This document shows positions 57,445 through 64,000 of a stretch of DNA of 64,000 bases, piece after piece. Position 1 is the stretch's first letter; every line of letters begins with the position of its first letter. The position numbers and the translations under genes were made by a program. The DNA is from Stromatinia cepivora (Eukaryota > Ascomycota > Leotiomycetes > Helotiales > Sclerotiniaceae). The stretch covers positions 434,001 through 498,000 of the forward strand of contig RCTD01000010.1 in assembly GCA_014898415.1 (NCBI GenBank), read 5' to 3'. Below the pieces are notes generated by a model that searched no databases, was not told the DNA's origin, and saw only the letters and a program-made list of their open reading frames with translations.

Positions 57445-59796
57445 ATGCCTTCATCAAAGTCTACGAACACAGGCCATTCTGGTTTGAAATTACCCAGGCA
57501 AGTAATATCCGTACACCCTTGTAAGAATTAGATCTTGACAACAATCTTCTAGTCAAATAGCCTGCTTAACATGCAGAAGTGTAAAATTGAAGTGTAAAAC
57601 TACTCCCCCGGGTGAGAAATGTGAACGATGCAAACGAAAGTCGCTTGAATGCGTGTTTGAGCAGCACCGCAGGGGAAGAAAGCCAGGCACAAGGTATTAT
57701 TATTTTGCAATATATCGTGTGTCACGCACTGACTTTCACTAGGATAAAACGAAATACTTGTAGAGCAAATGCACAAATTCAAAAGACATCGATTTCTGAG
57801 CAGGAAAATTCGTCTCCAAACCCGGCACAGTTTTGTGATGACACTCCAAGACCCGCACTAGGTGGTACAGTGGATACTTCTCCACCTCAAATCGCACAGT
57901 CTTGGGGCAACGGCAGACTCCAACAAGTTGGGATTCTAAGTAGAGAAGCTCAATTCGGGAAGTTCTCCTTAGAAAATATACTCTCTGTACCAGATGTTCT
58001 GAGACCGCACCCTCCAACGAGGTCACCAACTCATAGTGCGGATAGCTTTGATGATCCGATTACATGTAATATGCTCAGTTTTCCTGTTGCATTAGGATTA
58101 TTTGATAGGTAAGTGCCAGTTTTTTAATAACCTCTCGCGGAAGTAGAAATACTCAGGTTTCGTTGCGATTCTGATGAATATAGTTTCATGCGTTGTTTAA
58201 ATCCATACATTTGTCAACTAGATCCCAAGCTCCATACCTTCGACTATGTTCGCCAACGTTCATCATTTCTCCTCACAGCAATTTTGTCAGCATCCTCTAA
58301 GGCTTTTCACCCTGCACTTCATCCCACACTTAGGTCTCATACCGAGAATCTACTTGGGAAGGTATTTGCCCGGGGAATCAAGTCCACAGAGACTGTACAA
58401 GCCATCCTGATCTTCACTTACTGGAAAGAGCCGACAGAGATACGTACTTGGCTACTTGTTGGTTATGCTATCCGTATGTGTATTGAGCTTGGATGGCACG
58501 AATTAGAGCCAATATCACAAAAGCCGCGAACTTCAGAGGATGAAATTAGTATTAGAGAAGCTAGAAACATTGAGAGGACATGGTTAGTATTGTTTGTGTA
58601 TGATCGAAGGTTAGTCCTCCACTCGGCATCAAATCGTGATGTGCATTCTGACACTTCGCAGCCTGAGCTTACAACTCGACAAACCATGGATGATAGACCA
58701 GAACAATTTGATTTCTAAAGCGAGCGAATGGTATCAAGAAGCATACTCTGTACCTGGTGGGGATATGCTCCTCTCTGCATTCGTCCGTCTGCGAGTAATA
58801 AGTGCTGAGATGCTCGAGCTTGCATCATCCATAAAGTTAAAAACTCAAAGTCCTCGGTCAGAAATGTTATCTCGACTTCTTAATTCTGAAATTAGCACAT
58901 GGGAAAATGATTGGTTGCCCAAGTTTGAAGATGGTTTGCCAATTCAAATGTCCAATAATTTGTCCATAACTAACTAATTCCACCAGAGACTGCCGCACCT
59001 CCACAGCGGTTTCTTGTCAACTTCTATGGTTTACATCTCCGGCTTCTTCTCAACTCGTATATTTTACAACAATCTCTTCATTCTGCGAGGAAAGGGGCTG
59101 CAGTATCGAAGTCAGCATTATGGCGATGTTCATCAAGTGCAATTGGCATGCTAGATAACATCTCTAAAGTCATTGGGCCTCTCAAGCAGCTTTACTTTGT
59201 CCAAGATTCTGTTCATGTGATGACTGCTTATGCTGCAATCTTCCTCATAAAGGTATCTATATCATATTCTCAAAGTTTCTATTAAATTGACGCAATAATC
59301 TGATTACTGAAAATTATAGTTACTTGTGTCTCTTCCCAAGAATCTGCGTTCAGACCTCGAGACACAGTCGCTGCAAGCGATTCTCCTCTCGTCCGATACA
59401 TTCTCTCAACAATGCGCCACACAAATGACTGGTTGTGCAATGCAAGCACGGTTTCTTAAGAGTCTCGTAGAGAAATATCAGATCTTGAAATCTCAAGCTA
59501 GCAATAAAACCCGAGATCGCAGCAACCATTCATATCGGTCTGATATACCCCCAGTACAGACTAACCTCCATGATCAGATTAATACCGCAATCGATACAAT
59601 TCACCGGGTTCCTGGAACCATTGGGCCTTATCAAAACACCGGAGATTTTGCAGACACAAATTCAATAACCGACAACACAACAGATTTCAGCACAGATCTA
59701 ACGAACGATAAGGAAATCTGGGAGGGATTATTGACCGATGCTGGATTTTGGATGAGCGAGGGAAATTTCTTATCGGATAACACTCTCCTTCATTGA
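57445..59796 (+). CDS. Zn2Cys6 fungal transcription factor (675 aa)
   Basis: Seven exons: 57445-57497, 57553-57693, 57743-58108, 58157-58609, 58662-58933, 58987-59252 and 59320-59796; all phases agree. Intron 1 appears to use a GC donor (AG|GCAAGT). The Zn cluster has its six cysteines at 22, 25, 32, 41, 44 and 51 (CLTCRSVKLKC, then CERCKRKSLEC), followed by a basic RRGRKPGTR linker. The middle homology domain (Fungal_trans) includes FTYWKEPTEIRTWLLVGYAI and the typical YDRSLSLQ-GKPWMI-like box across intron 4. The Asn/Asp/Thr-rich C-terminus may activate transcription. The position right after the reductase suggests it could regulate reductase and permease; this is inference. Confidence 0.9.
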
Positions 59797-60187
59797 GTCC
59801 GAGGACATTGACTCATATCTTGGATGGGATCTATAATTTGATTTCGGAATGTCATTATCTCCATTATCGGGGTTCAAAAGTGGGGGATGCTGCATGCTGT
59901 GCGGGGAACCTGGAACCTGGATATCGATGATTGTTTAAAACACCGATGCAACTCGGTGTGTTACGAAATTGTCGTGCGAATAGATTCTGGGGAGCTTAGG
60001 ATCTGGTAGGCTTGAGATTACCTGGTAGATATCAAGGTAATCGTCCGAAAATAGATTCCAATCCGCAACCTCTAAGCGTACGCCGATTTACGATTTCAGA
60101 ATCAACCTCAAATCCCGAAATCTATTACACCAACTGCATACATAATTTATCCTCGCAAAACTTCTAACTCCAACACAAGTCACAAAA
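59797..60187. other. Intergenic
   Basis: Short gap between the transcription factor and the TIGR04076 gene; no feature beyond ordinary promoter-length DNA. Confidence 0.5.
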
Positions 60188-60637
60188 ATGGCAACCTCAT
60201 CTACACCAACCGATGACTCCTTCCAGCTTTACGATCTCCGCGTCGAAGTTATTTGTCCCCCCTCGTCTAAAATTCTCTGTGGTGCCAAGGAAGGCGATCA
60301 TTTTACCCTCGAGGGAGAAATGTTACATCTACCTGCTGGCCAGGGAATCAGTATCTATAGTTTATGTTTGTCCCTCTTCTCTCATTACAATTCGCCCAAC
60401 CCTGCCCTCATCCCCCAAGATATGAAGTCAAGCGAAGTTAACACACCGACAGCATCAGTGCTTCCTCTCCTAGCAGCAAAACAACGCTTTACACATGCAA
60501 ATGATTGGATGACGACAGATGGGTTAATTGCATGTCCGGATCCTAATTGTGGGAGTCAGTTGAAAATTATGAGAACCGGGTTGCGGATGTTTAAACATGG
60601 GGAAACTACGGTTGTGGGCTTGGAGGGGAATGTTTAG
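60188..60637 (+). CDS. TIGR04076-family protein (120 aa spliced)
   Basis: Exons 60188-60365 and 60453-60637. Family members continue from GISIYSL directly into VLPLLAAKQR, which requires removal of an 87-nt intron (donor GTTTGT, acceptor GACAG, phase 1). The unspliced frame stays open because 87 is divisible by three and no stop lies inside, giving a 149-residue alternative. The N-terminus (YDLRVEVICPPSSKILCGAK) and the end (ACPDPNCGSQLKIMRTG) are the two conserved blocks of this small family found in bacteria and fungi. The cysteines (CP, C, C-PDPNC) could bind metal, but the function is unknown. Cytosolic; no signal peptide. Confidence 0.75.
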   Translation: MATSSTPTDDSFQLYDLRVEVICPPSSKILCGAKEGDHFTLEGEMLHLPAGQGISIYSLCLSLFSHYNSPNPALIPQDMKSSEVNTPTASVLPLLAAKQRFTHANDWMTTDGLIACPDPNCGSQLKIMRTGLRMFKHGETTVVGLEGNV

Positions 60638-61342
60638 GGATGAGTAGGCGCGTATGAATAGGGGGAGAAGAGGCTTGCGAGTCAAAGGAGGGAATAGGAT
60701 GTGGAGTCCGGCACTCTTTAGCATCTGTGTGTCATAAAGAGGATATTTCGTATATGCTCTACTTATGCGTAATGAGGAAGAGTCACTACATAATTATGAA
60801 CTTCATTGTCTCAAGAAGCATTGAATTATTATCTTAATTTCCCAATATCCCACACTATACAGAATATCATACAGGACTTTTGTTCGAGCTACAGTTCAAT
60901 ACCTTCATGCCTACCATATTTGTTTAGCAGATGATCCTCGACTAAATTTCAATATCCTTTTAGACAACGGTTCGTTTGTCTTGTTGGGAAATATTTAGTT
61001 CCCAACCAGAAACATCATTATGAAGTAGATGATTTATTTGTAATGAAAGCCGGAAGACCAGCTGATGGATAAATGATGAAACTGCTACTTATAATAATTT
61101 AAAGTCAAGTATATTGATCATAAATTATAGATTGTTATGAATTGTTTACAATGAACCTAATTTGTTACTTCATGTTTTGTTTTCCACTTTCAGGCTCTCG
61201 GTGGTGAAAACACGCTTAAAAATCTACGTCGCGTGGTCCCGTGACGGATGCCTTACAGCGTCCACGGGGTCCAATGTAGTCATTCACGTGCCATTCCATA
61301 AGTACAAATTAAGTTACAAATCTCTTTCTCTTTCACCATCAA
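60638..61342. other. Intergenic
   Basis: AT-moderate DNA with no supported frame; includes the upstream region of the GH76-like gene. Confidence 0.5.
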
Positions 61343-62632
61343 ATGTCACCATCCTCCATCTCGTTTACACGGTCCCCCAATACTGTCGAAATAATACTAA
61401 ATACCACAATGCATCATCTCAAGAAAATCCAACAAGTACTTCGGCATCAGCCTGCGCATCAGCAGCGCCCTTCCGAGTCATTTAATGCACACATTCCCGA
61501 TACTGAATCATCTGCCCTAGCTGAAAGAACCTTTCAATACTTTTACTCGGAAAAGAACAACCAATTTCAGGGCAAAGTAAAATCCGAAAGTACTCTCGGC
61601 GCAGAAAACGATTTCGGATATGTAGTATGGCCCGTCTCAATAATGCTTCATGCTACAGCCGATTGTCTCACTTCTCAGCGAATATCCCAAGTCGTCTCAG
61701 CACATCAGGAATATTGGAACCCTGAACGATATGCATTTTGCGCTTGGAAGATGTTTCCAGGAAATAATGACATTTATTATGATGATAACGCTCATGCGGT
61801 TCAAGCTTTCATATCTTCATTCGAAGCTACGGGGGAGACCAGATATTTGGACCAAGCGAGAGATATTTTATGCAATTTTATAATTCCATCTGGACGAGAT
61901 GACGGAGGTATTCCATGGCATATCTCTAACGATAAGGCTCGAGCAGCTTGTTCCACTGGGCCAGCCGCTATATCAGCCTTTAGACTAGCGAGAATCAGTC
62001 ACAATAATGATTTAATAGCCTTCGGTTTACGAGCATTAAATTGGCTCAAACAAAATTTGCAAGATCCTGACGACAAGCTCATATGGGATCAATTGGCATA
62101 TAAGGAAGACGGATCGACGGAAATAAATCGTATGAAATGGACATACAATACTGGATTCGCTATTCACGGTTTCACCCTTGCATATGAAGCTACTGGTAAC
62201 GAAGAGCATTTGAAATCAGCAATAGAAATCGCAGAAGCGGCAATGAACCCTGAGTCACCCCTATTTGATCACTGTATTCCTGATCCCTTTCAAAGAATGC
62301 TCTCAGATGGATCGTTCTTTCTACATCATCTAGTCGACGGTTATGTCGCTCTTTCCAAGCATACCCACACTCAACGAGTTCGGGATGAAATCCGTCGTAT
62401 TGCGAATTGGGGAATAGAGTTCATGTTAGATCCAACGGATCAACTGTATTATCGCGGTAGTCGTCCGTATGCAATCTCTGAAGATCATGTGAGAAAATTT
62501 AATGATAGGTTTGGTTTGAGCAAGACCCTGGAGATCAATGGACAGGAAAGAGATGAGCATGGAAATTTGTGCAAGACTATGCTTGGGTGTGCGAGTTGGG
62601 CGAGAATACTTCATGCTGCGGAGACTATCTAA
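61343..62632 (+). CDS. GH76-like six-hairpin glycosidase (429 aa)
   Basis: Single-exon frame. The core has an (alpha/alpha)6 pattern with the paired aspartates of GH76 in IYYDDNAHAV (Asp147-Asp148), followed by FEATGETRYLDQARDI, GGIPWHISNDKARAACSTGP and a WTYNTGFAIHGF block, all found in this glycosidase class. GH76 enzymes are alpha-1,6-mannanases acting on cell-wall mannan (family knowledge). There is no signal peptide or membrane anchor, so this member is probably intracellular and may act on a cytosolic oligosaccharide. The true start may be the ATG at 61409 (MHHLKKIQQVL), because the first 22 residues are not conserved-looking. Length is normal. Confidence 0.75.
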   Translation: MSPSSISFTRSPNTVEIILNTTMHHLKKIQQVLRHQPAHQQRPSESFNAHIPDTESSALAERTFQYFYSEKNNQFQGKVKSESTLGAENDFGYVVWPVSIMLHATADCLTSQRISQVVSAHQEYWNPERYAFCAWKMFPGNNDIYYDDNAHAVQAFISSFEATGETRYLDQARDILCNFIIPSGRDDGGIPWHISNDKARAACSTGPAAISAFRLARISHNNDLIAFGLRALNWLKQNLQDPDDKLIWDQLAYKEDGSTEINRMKWTYNTGFAIHGFTLAYEATGNEEHLKSAIEIAEAAMNPESPLFDHCIPDPFQRMLSDGSFFLHHLVDGYVALSKHTHTQRVRDEIRRIANWGIEFMLDPTDQLYYRGSRPYAISEDHVRKFNDRFGLSKTLEINGQERDEHGNLCKTMLGCASWARILHAAETI

Positions 62633-63006
62633 GGGAGTAATTGTAAGGAAAGATATGGAAGTCCAATGAGTTTAGACAAATGAATGGATCAAAGTTTTCA
62701 ATTGTATGCAATTCAAAATATCTTGCATAAGGAGAGTATAGATTCAACTTCACGATTGTAGCATCATTCAAGCATACCGATAATAATTTGATGGAAATGT
62801 CATATGGGAGGCTAAAGTTCGTTCTTAGTAGACGATGGAACTTCGCTGGAACTTGCAGAGCAAGGGATGAAGAAGGAACTTTGTATAAGATCGTGCTTCA
62901 AGCTGTGGAAAGTTTTGAATAAACGAACATCAGTTTTGTTTTCGACTATCCTAGGTGGCAAAGCATATTTTCTGCGGTTTAACCACTCAAGAACAGTCAT
63001 ATACAC
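62633..63006. other. 3' flanks of convergent genes
   Basis: Between the ends of the GH76-like and nitrilase genes; short frames only. Confidence 0.5.
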
Positions 63007-64000
63007 TCAATACATCCTAATTACATCATCATGCTTGCGGACTAAAGGCACAGAAGCCCCGCCTGCCACAATCTTATCATCCGACCACTCTGGAGTTCTA
63101 TCCACATGCAACTCGAAGATCCCAGGACGTTTATAATGCCCACTAGCATCAATCCACACCTTCACACCTCCTAAATCTTCAAAATCAATCTCCGCTTTTA
63201 AGAATTTTTCCTCAGCCCCAGTATGCGGACCTGCTAACACGGTACAAAATGGATGAATAACAGCACTCCAACCCCCTCCCTTCTTAACCAAATCCTGCGG
63301 TCCCAAATTCTTCTCCATCCACTCTAATGTCCCATCATCTACATAATTACTCGCACAAATAACCCAAACCTGTGCCGTCAATGCATGATTCTTCATCAAT
63401 GCCTCGATCTGCACATCAGCCACCAATTCAAATCCAGATATAGTACTTAGAGCAGCCCACGCCGCGGCGTGAATTTCCTGACGCTCTTCAATCAGCACTT
63501 GACGTGCATTATTCATGGTATTCTCCCAACATGCAAGTCCTCCTACTCTTCCCACACTACTAGGCCATACGCGTAATGTGTGTCCGCTTCCTTGGGCCCA
63601 GATCGTGCGTTCCGCGTGCGTGGGTTGCATCTTTCTGTGTACGCCTAGTAATGTGCCGTCGACGTCAATGAAGGCTTGCGAGTTGAATAATGTATAACCC
63701 CCATCAACTCGCTCTGAAATTCCAATGGAAACCGCGATCTTCAGTTCGGCGCAGATACGCATAATAGGTAGGAGATCCCCTCCCGTTTCTCCAACTACAA
63801 CGCTTTCGTCTGCGTATCGTGCTTGTGCGCCGGCATATTTTAGTGGTGCATAGGTTTGGATAAAATACTATTCCATGCATTTCTGTTAGCACTGTACTTT
63901 GAGACGATATCGTATGGAAATTTACCGGATATCCAGGCACGAAGGTTTCTGGGAATACTAAGAAGTCGATTCCTTGATCTTTGCCTTCTTTGATGAGTCG
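63007..64000 (-). CDS. Nitrilase (C-N hydrolase superfamily), 5' end outside window
   Basis: Exons 63926-64000 (continues beyond the window) and 63007-63867; the 58-nt intron has donor GTAAAT and acceptor AATAG, and joins VPGYP to YFIQTYAPLKYAG. The Glu-Lys-Cys triad is visible: Glu in FLVFPETFVPGYP, Lys in LLGVHRKMQPTHAERTIW, and Cys in GLACWENTM. CWEN is the nitrilase/cyanide hydratase form rather than amidase. ARYADES and the GGxSVI-like GGGWSAVIHPF region also fit fungal nitrilases. It converts a nitrile to acid (or cyanide to formamide in some members); substrate not determinable. The N-terminal ~35 residues are missing only because the window ends. Confidence 0.9.

Noticed and set aside
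1..64000. tRNA, rRNA, riboswitch or CRISPR features
   Set aside because: None could be recognised by eye on either strand; a covariance-model scan would be needed to exclude tRNA genes.

Overview
The window reads as nuclear DNA of a filamentous ascomycete, most likely a leotiomycete near the Sclerotiniaceae (Botrytis, Sclerotinia, Monilinia). The signs are genes broken by short introns (about 47-94 nt) with GTANGT-like donors and CTAAC/CTGAC branch points, fungal families (2EXR, Zn2Cys6, GH71, GH76, fungal P450, NACHT-ankyrin), and islands of very AT-rich DNA. In those islands transposon genes carry dense nonsense codons of the kind left by repeat-induced point mutation (RIP). The genus is inferred; no marker gene is present.

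Layout. 1-3.1 kb: a ruined Ty1/copia pol. 4-5.4 kb: a 2EXR protein. 6.7-9.9 kb: a dead NACHT-ankyrin (NLR-like) gene split by a precise hAT-type insertion. 11-12.9 kb: divergent ubc7-like ubiquitin-conjugating enzyme and a Ca3427-like periplasmic-binding-fold protein. 15.6-21.2 kb: a small repeat-motif protein, a classical SDR and a cytochrome P450. 22.9-26.6 kb: a transposon nest (an 861-bp hAT-like element, two inverted-repeat elements, one with a solo LTR inside it). 27.7-31 kb: a decayed repeat protein and a multi-pass membrane protein containing tandem repeats. 32-37 kb: a copia gag/RNase H remnant and a decayed APH-type kinase gene. 38.4-40.1 kb: a compact gag-only LTR retrotransposon. 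40.5-41.9 kb: a broken epoxide hydrolase.

From about 42.7 kb to the end the DNA is gene-dense and nearly free of transposons: a GPI-type surface protein, a GH71 alpha-1,3-glucanase with Cys-rich CBM24-like modules, a secreted GH3 beta-xylosidase, an amino-acid permease, an aldo/keto reductase with an unexplained N-terminal half, a Zn2Cys6 regulator, a TIGR04076 protein, a GH76-like protein and a nitrilase cut by the window end. The two secreted hydrolases attack glucan and xylan. The permease and reductase share a promoter with four HGATAR sites, and the regulator lies just downstream, so a small nitrogen-responsive uptake and metabolism unit is plausible but inferred.

No single new system stands out with certainty. 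The best leads are the hAT insertion whose exact removal restores the ankyrin reading frame, the membrane protein built around 33-bp (11-residue) repeats and started inside an 18-bp array, the two-part reductase, and the gag-only mini-retrotransposon. Exon joins were chosen by splice signals, phase and family conservation by eye; no search or alignment was run.
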